A stretch of 64,000 nt of DNA from Levilactobacillus brevis (GCA_021383565.1 CP079699.1:1736001-1800000); one strand, 5' to 3'. Counted from the first letter of the stretch, positions 29,018 to 37,766 are shown. Numbers and translations are program-made. Notes: a model not told the origin generated them from the letters alone.

Positions 29018-29899
29018 TCACAGAAATGGTTCGTTGACCGCACGCCGAGGGCCCATCAAACGCGGACGGTGTTTGGCAAAGCCAGTATTGTTCACAGTAA
29101 TCGTGTCGATGACCGACTGACCGAAATAGAGCGGATGATTGGTAACACTAGCCATCCCCCGCTGAATCGTAATTACATTGTAACTCGTCGCATCGTGAAC
29201 CTCGTGATAGTGTGGGTCCTGACAATTAATGTAAGTGGTCGCGGACCCCACGACCGTCACGGGAATCGTGTTATCGACTAAGTAGCTGGCTCCAAAGTGT
29301 AAATGGCCGGTAAAGATTCCCCCGATATTGTGCCCATGCAAAATCGCCAATAGTTCGCGATTGTTCTGTAGCAACGCATACCGTATGGTGCGTAGCGCGG
29401 GGGCGTCCAACGGATGATGGAGGAAAATAAAGGCCCGCCGCCGTGGCGCAATGTGTAGATTCTTATTTAGCCAATCCAGCTGCTCACGATCCAGCCAACC
29501 GGCCTCTTTGTGAGCCTCCCACTTCGAATCCAGAAAGTAAAAATCCATGTTTTGATAGATCTGTTTGTAGGCATAGTACGGCTGATGGGCTTGTCCCAAA
29601 TACCCCGCATTAAAGGCTTCACGGTCATCCTGATCGCCCAGAATCACCTGAATCGGCGCCTGTAATCGCGCCGATTGTTCCGTTAAGTAGGTGCGTAACC
29701 GCGCATAGTCCGGCCCGGTTCCGCCCTGCATCAGATCACCGCCAACCACGATCAGGTCGGGCTTAATCTGGTGCGCTAACACGTCATCAAAAATCTGCTG
29801 GAGCTTCTCGATTGGCGGCACCTGTTGATGATACTGTGGTTCGACGGCGGCCGCTGTTAGTTGCGGATCCGATAAGTGCACGATGGTGAATTTATTCAT
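29018..29899 (-). CDS. CpdA-like metallophosphoesterase with altered metal ligands
   Basis: A 293-residue protein of the calcineurin-like fold, closest in layout to cyclic-nucleotide phosphodiesterase CpdA. The motifs are recognisable, but several metal ligands differ: the D-x-H motif is DPQ (11-13), and G-N-H-D/E is GDQDD (88-92). GGDLM (D55), HHP (161-163) and GHLH (198-201) are intact. The loss of two histidine ligands suggests changed metal use or lost catalysis. ATG 29899 is chosen for the GGGGGGAG 10 bases upstream. The gene stands alone. Confidence 0.85.
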   Translation of the reverse strand: MNKFTIVHLSDPQLTAAAVEPQYHQQVPPIEKLQQIFDDVLAHQIKPDLIVVGGDLMQGGTGPDYARLRTYLTEQSARLQAPIQVILGDQDDREAFNAGYLGQAHQPYYAYKQIYQNMDFYFLDSKWEAHKEAGWLDREQLDWLNKNLHIAPRRRAFIFLHHPLDAPALRTIRYALLQNNRELLAILHGHNIGGIFTGHLHFGASYLVDNTIPVTVVGSATTYINCQDPHYHEVHDATSYNVITIQRGMASVTNHPLYFGQSVIDTITVNNTGFAKHRPRLMGPRRAVNEPFL

Positions 29900-30112
29900 G
29901 GCCCCGTTACTCCCCCCAAAATAAAGATTAGCGATCGACCGTTCCAAGTCCCCTGGCGCCGATCGTAAACGATCTCCAAGATATCTCTAGCATAGCGAAG
30001 TATTGTAAATTATCGGTATGGTCCTTGTCAACATCGTGTAAAGTTTCCGCAAATTGTGAGCAATCTCGCGTCCACCCTGAACCAATTATCCGTCAAAATG
30101 CTACCGCAGACG

Positions 30113-30161
30113 TCAAAAAAAGGCGTCGCGAACTTCACTGAATTCGCCACGCCTTTTCCAC
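30113..30161 (-). terminator. Strong terminator of the small peptide gene at 30187
   Basis: AAAAGGCGTGGCGAA pairs with TTCGCGACGCCTTTT (minus strand), followed by further T residues, starting about 27 bases after the peptide stop. The gap up to 29900 shows nothing else. Confidence 0.8.
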
Positions 30162-30186
30162 CAAGTCCACGAACACGCTCACGGAC

Positions 30187-30312
30187 TTAGCTGTGATGTT
30201 TAGACGGTCGGGAAAACCACAACATCGGTAACCAAGTCACAATCAGTATGATCAACGTCTCTATGTCTGTTGTGGACATACGATCATCCTCTTCCCCTTG
30301 ATTTAAGTCCAT
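30187..30312 (-). CDS. Small acidic-start membrane peptide, 41 aa
   Basis: A short ORF missed by length filters. It starts MDLNQGEEDD, then continues STTDIETLIILIVTWLPMLW as one hydrophobic segment and ends FSRPSKHHS. A second start (ATG 30279, MSTTDIETL) has GAGG 8 bases upstream and would give 30 residues. A private strong terminator follows. The N-terminus matches the 47-residue peptide encoded at 47318-47461. Size, one membrane segment and basic tail resemble type I toxins (Fst/Lpt group) or small membrane regulators, but no antisense RNA is proven. Confidence 0.55.
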   Translation of the reverse strand: MDLNQGEEDDRMSTTDIETLIILIVTWLPMLWFSRPSKHHS

Positions 30313-30387
30313 GATAGCAAGTGGATGTATCGTTTCTGTATGGAAATCCTCTTGTTTCTGTAAAAGTTCTGGGGATAGGCTTGTGCA

Positions 30388-30440
30388 GAGCTGGCCGCCT
30401 TACCGTTCGGCAATCCTTCCTGATAGCTAGCCATTCTAGT
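30388..30440 (+). repeat. Fragment of the structured intergenic repeat, copy R3
   Basis: GCTGGCCGCCTTACCGTTCG (30390-30409) repeats the leading block of R2 and R5. The rest of the element is absent; only this end remains upstream of the nucleoside hydrolase terminator. Confidence 0.55.
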
Positions 30441-30451
30441 CCCACCAAAAA

Positions 30452-30494
30452 TCCCGGTACAGTCAACTTTGACGTTGGCCGTACCGGGATCGTT
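30452..30494 (-). terminator. Terminator of the nucleoside hydrolase gene
   Basis: ATCCCGGTACGGCCAAC pairs with GTTGACTGTACCGGGAT (minus strand), followed by TTTTT. Confidence 0.8.
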
Positions 30495-30515
30495 GGATTA
30501 GCTTATTGGCTTGAA

Positions 30516-31430
30516 TTAGTTCTTAATTGCCCGAACTTCTTCAAGGAACCACTTGTTGAATTCGACCGCGTCGATGTCCACGGAAACCTTAGCGTTGGTC
30601 TTGCCATCATGGTAAGCGCCACGGATGTCTCCGACCGTTTCACCGATGGCTGGGCCGTCAGTTTGAACGTCGATCCACATGTCTTCCGTCGTAATAGCTT
30701 CTGGGTGAAGCAGGTAGAAGATGGTGTTGACGTCGTGCATAGCAATCCCCTTGTCGCTGTTGTCACCATCGTTAACGATGATGTCATGGAGCATCTTACC
30801 CGTTTCACTAATCTTAGGTAATTCTTCGATGCTTTCGTGCGTCAAGAGGGCCTTCATGGTAATGTCCAAGCCGACCATGACGATTGGCACACCGGACTTG
30901 TACATGATTGCCGCAGCGTCTGGATCGGTGAAGACGTTGAATTCGGCGGCACTGGTCATATTCCCCTTGCCTAAGGCACCACCCATGGCCACGATTTGCT
31001 TAATGTGGCTCTTAACTTCCGGGTATTCGGAGAACAGTAAGGCGATGTTCGTGTATGAACCCGTTGGCACCAATGTAATAGGTTCGTCGCTAGCCATGAT
31101 TTCATCGTGTAAGGCTTCTACGGCCGTCTTAGCCAGTGGCTTAGGTAAATCAGTTGGGAAGTCGTAACCTGGCATCCCGGATTCCCCGTGGATCCGTGCG
31201 GCGTCTTCAAAGTCCTTGAACAGTGGTTGTTCAGCACCGGACGCTACGGGAATGTTCGCGTTGAAGAAACGCACAATCTTTTGCGCGTTGATCGTGGTCT
31301 TATCGACCGTCACATTACCCGCCACCGTCGTGATCAGCTTCAAGTCAATGCTTGGATCGTTGATCGCCATGGTCAAAGCAGCTGCATCATCAATTCCGGG
31401 GTCCGTATCCATAATAATTTTTGTCGTCAT
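30516..31430 (-). CDS. Ribonucleoside hydrolase (IunH/Rih family)
   Basis: A 304-residue nucleoside hydrolase splitting ribonucleosides into base and ribose. The calcium-binding motif DTDPGIDDAAAL is at residues 8-19, and FNVFTDPDAAAIM and the active-site HDVNTIFYLLHPE stretch are present. The substrate range (RihA/B/C) cannot be fixed. Its neighbours, a purine-base permease upstream and NupC beyond it, make a nucleoside and base salvage cluster. An imperfect cre-like sequence lies just upstream (31474-31487). Confidence 0.92.
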   Translation of the reverse strand: MTTKIIMDTDPGIDDAAALTMAINDPSIDLKLITTVAGNVTVDKTTINAQKIVRFFNANIPVASGAEQPLFKDFEDAARIHGESGMPGYDFPTDLPKPLAKTAVEALHDEIMASDEPITLVPTGSYTNIALLFSEYPEVKSHIKQIVAMGGALGKGNMTSAAEFNVFTDPDAAAIMYKSGVPIVMVGLDITMKALLTHESIEELPKISETGKMLHDIIVNDGDNSDKGIAMHDVNTIFYLLHPEAITTEDMWIDVQTDGPAIGETVGDIRGAYHDGKTNAKVSVDIDAVEFNKWFLEEVRAIKN

Positions 31431-31473
31431 TTTTGTTTCCTCCCAATGAAATTAATTCGGTTTTATTTGCGGC

Positions 31474-31487
31474 CGTAACCGCTTACG
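31474..31487 (-). promoter_or_regulatory. cre-like palindrome before the nucleoside hydrolase
   Basis: CGTAACCGCTTACG resembles the catabolite-response element (TGTAANCGNTTACA) except at the outermost bases. It sits about 45 bases before the hydrolase start, so CcpA control of nucleoside use is possible. Confidence 0.35.
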
Positions 31488-31513
31488 TTAAACCCTTAAG
31501 TGAAACCCCGCCA

Positions 31514-32830
31514 TTACAGCAGGGCACTAAAGACTAAATCAAGTAGGAACAGCACGCCTAACAGGTAGACGGGCCAAGTCATGTCCTTGGCTTTACCCAG
31601 TGCTAACTTCATAATCGGGTAGCACACGAAGCCAAAGGCTAAACCAGTTGAAATACTGTTGGTGAACGGAATCAACACGATAATCAAGAAGGCTGGGAAC
31701 CATTCGGAAAAATCAGCCATCTTAATGTTGCCAATCGCCGCCATCATCAACGCGCCAGTGATGATAATCACCGGCGCAATCGCTGCGGACGGCACGTAGG
31801 CCAACAGCGGAACAAAGACCAGGGACAGAGCGAACAGGACTGCGGCCACCAGGGCCATAATTCCCGTTCGACCGCCCGTCTCGATCCCCGAAGCACTTTC
31901 GGCCGCGGCAACCGTGGGGCTGGTCCCTAAGAAACTCGACAGGAAGGTCGTCACCGAACTGCCTTCGAAAGTCTTCTTGAATTTCTTTTGGTTGGGCAAC
32001 AAGCCTTGCAGGAGTCCCATAGATTCAAAGACCAGAATCATAGTCATCGAGAAGGCTGCCAAGATAAATGGCGTGCTCAGCCAGTGAGAGAAATCGTTCT
32101 TGAAGACAATCTCGTGGTACTGTCCCAACCGCGCGAGGTCAACGCTGGGCGTATCGCTATCCTTGACGCCGAAGAAGAAGGCCACCAAACTCGTTGCGAT
32201 AATCGCAATGAAGAAGTTTCCCTTCACCTTTCGAATGTACAGAATCAAGCTGAGAATTAACCCGAACAGCGCCAGCAGCGGCGTGGGTTTGGTCAAATCC
32301 CCTAACACGACCAGTGAGGAGGTCTTCCCAGCGACGATCAGCCCGGCTTTCTCCAGGCCAATCTCCACCAGGAAGAGACCAATCCCCGCGGTAATCCCAC
32401 TCTTCAACGATTCGGGAATCGCCTCCGAGAGAATCGTCGACACCTTGGTAAAGGCGATCAACATGTAAATAAAACTGGCGACCGCCGCAATCCCGAGGGC
32501 CTCTTGCCAACTCAGGCCCATGTTCACCACGATGGTGTAGGTAAAGAAGGCGTTGACCCCCATCCCCGGCGTCAGAATGATTGGTGCGTTGGCCCAAAAG
32601 GCCATGACCAAACAGCCAATCACCGAGGAGAAGATGGTCGCGAAGACGCTCAAATCGGTGGGAATTCCCGCATCCTTTAAAATCAGCGGGTTCACAATGA
32701 TAATATACGAGATGGCAAAAAAGCCAGTAACTCCCGCGATCAGTTCGTTGCGGACGACATCCTTATGCCGCAAAGCTTCTCGTAGCGTCATGTTATTCGC
32801 TAAGTCCACCTGCGATTGTTGCTTATCCAT
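31514..32830 (-). CDS. NCS2/AzgA family purine base permease
   Basis: A 438-residue permease with 12 or more hydrophobic segments. VTGFFAISYIIIVNPLIL, ILTPGMGVNAFFTY and the SPTVAAAESASGIETGGRTG motif place it in the AzgA/PbuG/PbuO group, proton symporters for adenine, guanine or hypoxanthine. ATG 32830 (MDKQQSQVDL) follows AGGGAT. The longer frame to 32923 has no support. The permease and nucleoside hydrolase (83-base gap) would together handle bases released from nucleosides. Confidence 0.92.
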   Translation of the reverse strand: MDKQQSQVDLANNMTLREALRHKDVVRNELIAGVTGFFAISYIIIVNPLILKDAGIPTDLSVFATIFSSVIGCLVMAFWANAPIILTPGMGVNAFFTYTIVVNMGLSWQEALGIAAVASFIYMLIAFTKVSTILSEAIPESLKSGITAGIGLFLVEIGLEKAGLIVAGKTSSLVVLGDLTKPTPLLALFGLILSLILYIRKVKGNFFIAIIATSLVAFFFGVKDSDTPSVDLARLGQYHEIVFKNDFSHWLSTPFILAAFSMTMILVFESMGLLQGLLPNQKKFKKTFEGSSVTTFLSSFLGTSPTVAAAESASGIETGGRTGIMALVAAVLFALSLVFVPLLAYVPSAAIAPVIIITGALMMAAIGNIKMADFSEWFPAFLIIVLIPFTNSISTGLAFGFVCYPIMKLALGKAKDMTWPVYLLGVLFLLDLVFSALL

Positions 32831-33000
32831 AAAAATCCCTATCTTTCGATGCGTCGTTCTGTGACGCACAAACTTCAACGGGCTTTGCAACCAGATGGTC
32901 TCACGCATCTGGCTGGGTTTCACTTCCCGGCTAGGAAGGTCGGCACCCGTACGGACTAATCGAACAGTTACGAATTAGTCTCGCTACATTGTACACAACA
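32831..33000 (-). promoter_or_regulatory. Structured leader of the purine permease
   Basis: The upstream 150 bases on the minus strand contain CCAGATG/CATCTGG as a 7-base stem with a short loop, and further GC-rich pairing. I cannot match it to the purine, guanine or xanthine riboswitch consensus. Bases 33001-33200 show no gene. Confidence 0.3.
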
Positions 33001-33205
33001 TTTGTTAAAACTTCTGGTGAACGGCGGTTAGCCATGATAATTGCCGGACTGGCGCCTTACCGGGCGGGTACTGGCGATAAATGGCCAACCACCACTCACC
33101 AAATCAATCTATGTCTGCCGCGGCACCAATTAACCGGCTGGTCACTGATATTTATACGAAATCCCTAATATCAAGTCATTAATTAAGCGCGCTTTTGACA
33201 CAGAT

Positions 33206-33236
33206 AGCCCAAAGCCAACGGCCCTGGGCTATCAAT
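33206..33236 (-). terminator. Hairpin after nupC
   Basis: GATAGCCC and GGGCTATC form an 8-base stem 36 bases after the nupC stop. The T-run is weak, so it is a probable terminator. Confidence 0.5.
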
Positions 33237-33271
33237 TTTAAAACTTGAATCTTATCTAATCACGGAACATC

Positions 33272-34528
33272 TTACCAAACGAAGAGACCAACGATCCCGG
33301 CAGACAGCAGGGAAACTAAGATCCCGGAAAGTAACATGTAACCAACGTTCTTAGAAATCAATTCGTTGTTTTCGCGGTCAACGATCCCCTTGAAACAACC
33401 AATGATCATCCCAGTAGTTGAGAAGTTCGCAAAGGAAGTTAAGAAGACGGTCAAGATGGCACGGTAGTGAGCGGAGAAAGCATCAGTGTTGATGGTAGAA
33501 GCAATCTTACCCATGACAACGAATTCGTTCGTAACCAGCTTAGTCCCCATGTATTGGGCAAAGCCGAATGCATCGTGGACGTTCAGACCCATTAACCAAG
33601 CAAATGGGAACATGATGATCCCTAAGATGTGTTCCAGAGATAACCATGGGTTGAACAGTTCAAGAATCCGGTCAATCAATGCGGCTAAGGCAACGAAGGC
33701 GATAACGTTTGCGGCGATGATCAAGATCAGACGACCGGCACCCAGGATAGAGTCACCCAAGAATGAGAAGAATGGTTCCTTCTTGCCGTCATCTTCAACA
33801 GCGTCTGATTCAGCAGCTGCGCTAGAACCACCGATTTTGGCGATGGTATCTTCTTCAGGAGCCACTTCAACAGGGTTCAACATGTTCGTCACGATAATGG
33901 CGTTCAAAATGTTAATTGGAACGGCCGTCAGAACGAATTGACCTGGAACCATTTGGGTATATGCACCCAGAATGGAAGCCGTGATACATGACATCGACAT
34001 CATGGCAAGCGTTAAGTTACGTTCCTTACGCATGCTCTTTAATTGTAATTGAGAAACGGCTAAGGCTTCAGTGTTCCCTAAGAACATCATTTCAACAGAG
34101 AAGAAAGATTCGAACTTAGGTTGACCAGTGATGAAGGAAAGGCCACGACCAACCCACTTGATGATCCAAGGCAATACCCCGATATAAGTCAAGATATCGA
34201 ACATTGGAACAACCAATAAGATTGGCAGCAGTGAACTTGTCACGAAGTTCATCGTCTTGGCAGTCCCACCGAATTCTGGGGTTACCCAGTTAGGTAAGGC
34301 GAAGACGATCCCTTGATAGGCCACTTGAACTAACCAGTTGAAACCATCGGCGGCACCCTTAACGATGTCTTGCCCGATTGAGAAACTGGTGAAGAACCAA
34401 GCCAGAATCAAGTTAAGAATTAAAACAATTCCAGTTGATTTCCAGTTGATCTTTTTCTTATTCTTGGAGAATAAGAACGCGATGGCGAGGTAAACAATTA
34501 CCCCTAAAATATTGACTGCGACTAGCAT
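33272..34528 (-). CDS. nupC: NupC-type concentrative nucleoside transporter (CNT)
   Basis: A 418-residue ion-coupled nucleoside importer. The CNT gate and core motifs are visible: LGNTEALAVSQLQLKSMRK, SMSCITASILGAYTQM, and the C-terminal TSFANFSTTGMIIGCFKGIV. About ten membrane segments are present. A hydrophilic acidic loop (about 213-245) is typical of lactobacillar versions. Codon use is strongly optimised, suggesting high expression. It is preceded by a structured leader and followed by the salvage genes. Confidence 0.95.
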   Translation of the reverse strand: MLVAVNILGVIVYLAIAFLFSKNKKKINWKSTGIVLILNLILAWFFTSFSIGQDIVKGAADGFNWLVQVAYQGIVFALPNWVTPEFGGTAKTMNFVTSSLLPILLVVPMFDILTYIGVLPWIIKWVGRGLSFITGQPKFESFFSVEMMFLGNTEALAVSQLQLKSMRKERNLTLAMMSMSCITASILGAYTQMVPGQFVLTAVPINILNAIIVTNMLNPVEVAPEEDTIAKIGGSSAAAESDAVEDDGKKEPFFSFLGDSILGAGRLILIIAANVIAFVALAALIDRILELFNPWLSLEHILGIIMFPFAWLMGLNVHDAFGFAQYMGTKLVTNEFVVMGKIASTINTDAFSAHYRAILTVFLTSFANFSTTGMIIGCFKGIVDRENNELISKNVGYMLLSGILVSLLSAGIVGLFVW

Positions 34529-34559
34529 TGGTCAAAATACCTCTTTCCGATATTATTCT

Positions 34560-34665
34560 TTGATGTATGGACGTTTGCCATACAAAAGTTGACACGATGT
34601 GGCTGCAGAAATTATGTACCGCATAACTTCTGTTACGAACGAACGGCATCAGTTCGTAACCCTAG
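34560..34665 (-). promoter_or_regulatory. nupC leader with three consecutive hairpins
   Basis: Reading toward nupC: GTTACGAAC/GTTCGTAAC (34631-34659, perfect 9 bases), then GAAGTTATG with CATAATTTC, then TGTATGG/CCATACA. No T-run makes them terminators. They may control mRNA stability or bind a regulator. The class is unknown. Confidence 0.35.
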
Positions 34666-34803
34666 ATTTCAACGTTTTCGGCGAATGGTGAAATTGCAAA
34701 TAATAGATGTATCGTTGCCTACTCGACGTTGACCTTTGCAACCTAGTGGTTACCCCCTAACGATGATGCTTCCTCACCCCCCTTCAAGGTTCGTTCAAAA
34801 CTT

Positions 34804-35628
34804 CTATTGCGTAAATTCATTTAAAAAGCTATGTCCAGCCGCGTGACTGGCTAAGCCGAAATTCTCAAGAACCGTGGCGCCAACATCGGCGAGCGTGCGC
34901 CGAATGCCCAACGCGTGTGTGCTGGGCCGCGATGCCGAATAGGCAATCACCGGCAAGTATTCGCGGGTCGGCGTGACCGCCACCGTGGGATCAACCGCGT
35001 GACTGGCCGTCACAATCAGAAGGTCATTGACCCCCATATCGTGAATAATCTGGCCCAGCGCTTGATCGGTGTGCATCAGTGATTCACCGAAAGACGTGAT
35101 GTCCCCACGCTCCCCGGCGAACCGGAAATCGGGTAACATAATCAGCGCCATGCCGGACGATGGTCGATACAACAACTCATTGAGCACGCGGAAGGCCTCC
35201 TGGTTACTGCCCAGTTGAACCTTTTCAGCCGCATCCTGCGTCTGCAGGTAGCTTAGAAACGGCGCCGCGATGGTAACGGGATATCCCGCCTCGGGTAGAG
35301 TGGCCAACACACTTTGCGTGCGGGTCTGTCCATTATAGTCCCACATCTCACGAAGCCCCGTATCCGGATGATTATCCTGCGCGGCCATGTGTAGACGCCC
35401 ATAAAAGCCCATTGGCGTGGCGACCGGGTCAATGCCCAGCAACGGATGACCAACCCGAATGTTTCCGAGTCCCAACCGCTGTAATGTTGGAAGATTTAGT
35501 TTACTCGACCAACTAACCGCCACATGACCTAACGTATCAGTTCCGACCGACTGAAAGCGATTTGCGTCCGGAGCTTCCCCCAGACCTAAACCAGCGAAAT
35601 CAATCACGAAAATGCGATGAAATGCCAT
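34804..35628 (-). CDS. Phosphopentomutase-like protein, shortened and active-site degenerate
   Basis: A 274-residue relative of DeoB (usually about 390 residues). FVIDFAGLGLGEAPDA at the start and NLPTLQRLGLGNI are clear DeoB features. The metal and nucleophile motifs have decayed: the usual GKDTxTGHWE becomes NHPDTGLREM (about 86-95), TADHGNDP becomes TASHAVDP (207-214), and DHTREY becomes TPTREY. The cap domain is largely missing. It probably cannot shuttle phosphate and may bind ribose phosphates as a regulator, or be decaying. ATG 35628 follows GGAGTGAGAG. It lies downstream of a terminator and upstream of nupC. Confidence 0.75.
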   Translation of the reverse strand: MAFHRIFVIDFAGLGLGEAPDANRFQSVGTDTLGHVAVSWSSKLNLPTLQRLGLGNIRVGHPLLGIDPVATPMGFYGRLHMAAQDNHPDTGLREMWDYNGQTRTQSVLATLPEAGYPVTIAAPFLSYLQTQDAAEKVQLGSNQEAFRVLNELLYRPSSGMALIMLPDFRFAGERGDITSFGESLMHTDQALGQIIHDMGVNDLLIVTASHAVDPTVAVTPTREYLPVIAYSASRPSTHALGIRRTLADVGATVLENFGLASHAAGHSFLNEFTQ

Positions 35629-35631
35629 CAA

Positions 35632-36007
35632 CTCTCACTCCTTAGGTCAGTTCTCGTTAAAAAACTCATCGGCAGTTTTTTCGGTCTAGTAATAATATAC
35701 CGTTTCCGCGAGCGCCTGTAAATGGCTGATTGCAAGAAATCTGAGAAACTCGATTTCCGAACATTACGCCCATTAACCAAGGCTCACAAGCGGTCTACGG
35801 CCCCTAATTTCTCGCAAAGGGCTGGATTCGCAACCGATTGCATAAAAGGATTTACCTTTGGCCTGTGCCCAACATGTTAGCGCTATCATCTAACTGCAAA
35901 TACCGTACCACCGGGAAGCCAAACTGTCAAACCGTTTTACGTGGTTGACCATCATTCAAACCGGCCACAGCTTGGTTGAACCGAACAACTTACTCCAGAA
36001 GTCATAA
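35632..36007. other. Gap without recognisable gene
   Basis: About 375 bases between the phosphopentomutase-like gene and the candidate RNA terminator. It presumably contains the promoter of the 35628 gene, but I see no ORF, hairpin or repeat I can support. Confidence 0.4.
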
Positions 36008-36563
36008 AAACGGGCTTCAAGTTGGATGGAGATAACTTGAAGTCCGCTAACTTCCGGAAAGGAGGTTGTGACGTAATTCCCGTTTCGTAATCATCTTAAT
36101 ACTTAATCGCCTCATAACTCATATTTCGAACCAACTGCCGCAGCCGTATACTCATACTATATTTTATTTCAGGCTACCGTTTTGGTTTGTTACGTTGAAA
36201 CTTAATGCCTTCATTACCCTAACAGAACACGCTCTAACGATTCTACTTGAAATCCTTGCATGACCTCTGTTACCGCAACATCCGAGCTCTAGTTAAACCT
36301 AATGACACTGTCTACACGTCTCTAAACACATACGCTTACGTGAAGCGCTAAGCTGACACTATATTCAGTTGTACATCATTCTTGAACCTGTTACTTGACT
36401 CTACCAGAGTTCGTTAGAAGGTTTATCGGAGTTGTCTAAAACATTCTGTGGTGCAGGTTACTCTACTCGTAAATCTGACTTACCTCAAAACGGAAATCAG
36501 TTTCCTAAAGCATTGAATCAACTAGATCATGTGCTGCAATCACAACGCTTAATTCCTTTCCGT
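36008..36563 (-). ncRNA. Candidate CcpA-controlled small RNA
   Basis: No ORF longer than about a dozen codons fits this 555-base unit, yet it has its own promoter (36570-36598) and a strong terminator: CGGACTTCAAGTT pairs with AACTTGAAGCCCG then TTTTT (36010-36045). Directly before the terminator stem the RNA reads ACCUCCUUUCC, a perfect complement to Shine-Dalgarno sequences and a usual target-pairing element of Gram-positive small RNAs. A very short ORF (GTG, 12 codons) after AAAGGAA near the 5' end is possible. Length may be less if internal starts are used. Confidence 0.5.
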
Positions 36564-36569
36564 GACATA

Positions 36570-36598
36570 ATAGTAACACGGGTTGTAAGCGTTTGCAA
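36570..36598 (-). promoter_or_regulatory. Promoter overlapped by a perfect cre site
   Basis: Minus-strand TTGCAA, 17 bases, then an extended -10 TGTTACTAT. The site TTGTAAGCGTTTGCAA (36583-36598) fits the catabolite-response consensus at every fixed position and covers the -35 and spacer, a repressing arrangement for CcpA. Confidence 0.65.
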
Positions 36599-36674
36599 TA
36601 GATAAGCCGCAACTTCTCAATTATTTTTGCGCACCTCCGGATAAACGTTACAACGACGGGTTTTTTAGCGTAAA

Positions 36675-36713
36675 AAAATATCGCCAACGAGTCGTGGTCG
36701 TTGACGATATCGC
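36675..36713 (-). terminator. Terminator upstream of the candidate RNA
   Basis: ATATCGTCAACGA pairs with TCGTTGGCGATAT (one wobble) followed by seven T residues. It probably ends transcripts from the SDR gene at 36992, and separates them from the candidate RNA. The 280 bases between hold no gene. Confidence 0.8.
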
Positions 36714-36991
36714 AACGTATGAATCAATTCCAGGCAAATTCCATGGGTTCTTGTTTGGAGGAAAAGTTTCACAGAGATGAGCTTAGTAAATTGATTCCAA
36801 ATTAAGTGATGCATGAAACTAACGGTCGTGTGGAGCTCTGCTCAACACACAACATAGTTATACCGCGAATTTACCGATAATGCACACTTTTTGAATCTGG
36901 AATTTCGCCGCTTCAGAGTGAAGTGTTGGCGTACGGGGATTTATAGTAGGAAAATTATTTTTACCCCACTATGGCTCCCCGGCGTTGACGA

Positions 36992-37633
36992 TTAATACCA
37001 AGCTGGCTTGTCACCATCGGTATTGGGCTTGTTGACGCCCAATGATTCGCGAACCGCTTGGCTGGGATCAGCGACTAATTTCGCAACGACAGCGGCAATA
37101 CTCTTCCGTGAGACCTCGGTGCCCTTGAAGGCCTCCCCCTTCTTGGTCAGTTCATAGTCGATCTCGTCCTTGTTGTCCAACCAAGCCGGGCGAATAATCG
37201 TGTAATCGAGGTCGGACCCCTCAATGACCTTGGCCGCCGCGGCGTAGGTCTCTAAGTAGCCGCCGTCCAGCATCTGGTGATTCCACTGACCGAAGTTGCC
37301 AGGAACCTCATCGTAAATCCCCAGAGTGGAAATCCAGATCAACCGCTTAACCTGACTAGCCGCCATGGCCGCAACGACCGCCTTGGCCTCGTCTTCGATG
37401 TTGTGACCCGCCAGATTGGCGTAAACCACGTCGATGCCGGCCATGGCCGACTTCAGATTGGCCACACTGCTGGCGTCGCCCTCAAAGACCGTGACCCGGT
37501 CACTCGCAGCATCCGCCAGTCGCTCCGCATGCCGTAAGAACAACGTGAGGTGATTCTGTTCATTGTCTAAAAGTTGTGCCGTCGCAAGCTTTGCAATCTT
37601 TCCGTTGGCGCCCAGAACTAATACGTTTGTCAT
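36992..37633 (-). CDS. Atypical SDR / NmrA-like NAD(P)-binding protein
   Basis: A 213-residue Rossmann-fold protein. The nucleotide motif is VLVLGANGKIAKLATAQLL at the N-terminus, and the acidic VTVFEGDASSVANL follows beta-strand 3. ISTLGIYDEVPGNFGQWN lies where atypical SDRs carry the Ser/Tyr region, but no clear YxxxK is present. Members are quinone or flavin reductase-like, or redox sensors. It appears monocistronic. The substrate is unknown. Confidence 0.85.
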   Translation of the reverse strand: MTNVLVLGANGKIAKLATAQLLDNEQNHLTLFLRHAERLADAASDRVTVFEGDASSVANLKSAMAGIDVVYANLAGHNIEDEAKAVVAAMAASQVKRLIWISTLGIYDEVPGNFGQWNHQMLDGGYLETYAAAAKVIEGSDLDYTIIRPAWLDNKDEIDYELTKKGEAFKGTEVSRKSIAAVVAKLVADPSQAVRESLGVNKPNTDGDKPAWY

Positions 37634-37766
37634 GAAGATTAACCCCTTTGCTTTTTGGTTTACGGTTATACTGTAATACTAACAGTTACATTTAGCAACC
37701 GAAAAGGATCACCGTCAGTCATCCCAAGACTGCTCAGTCCCTTAACGCCGCCACTTTTGGACCAAT

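Noticed and set aside
30284-30466. 60-codon minus-strand ORF over repeat R3
   Set aside because: Spans a terminator and a repeat fragment and has no ribosome binding site.
36505-36687. 60-codon minus-strand ORF (TTG start)
   Set aside because: Its start lies inside a terminator hairpin, it has no ribosome binding site and it spans a promoter with a cre site.
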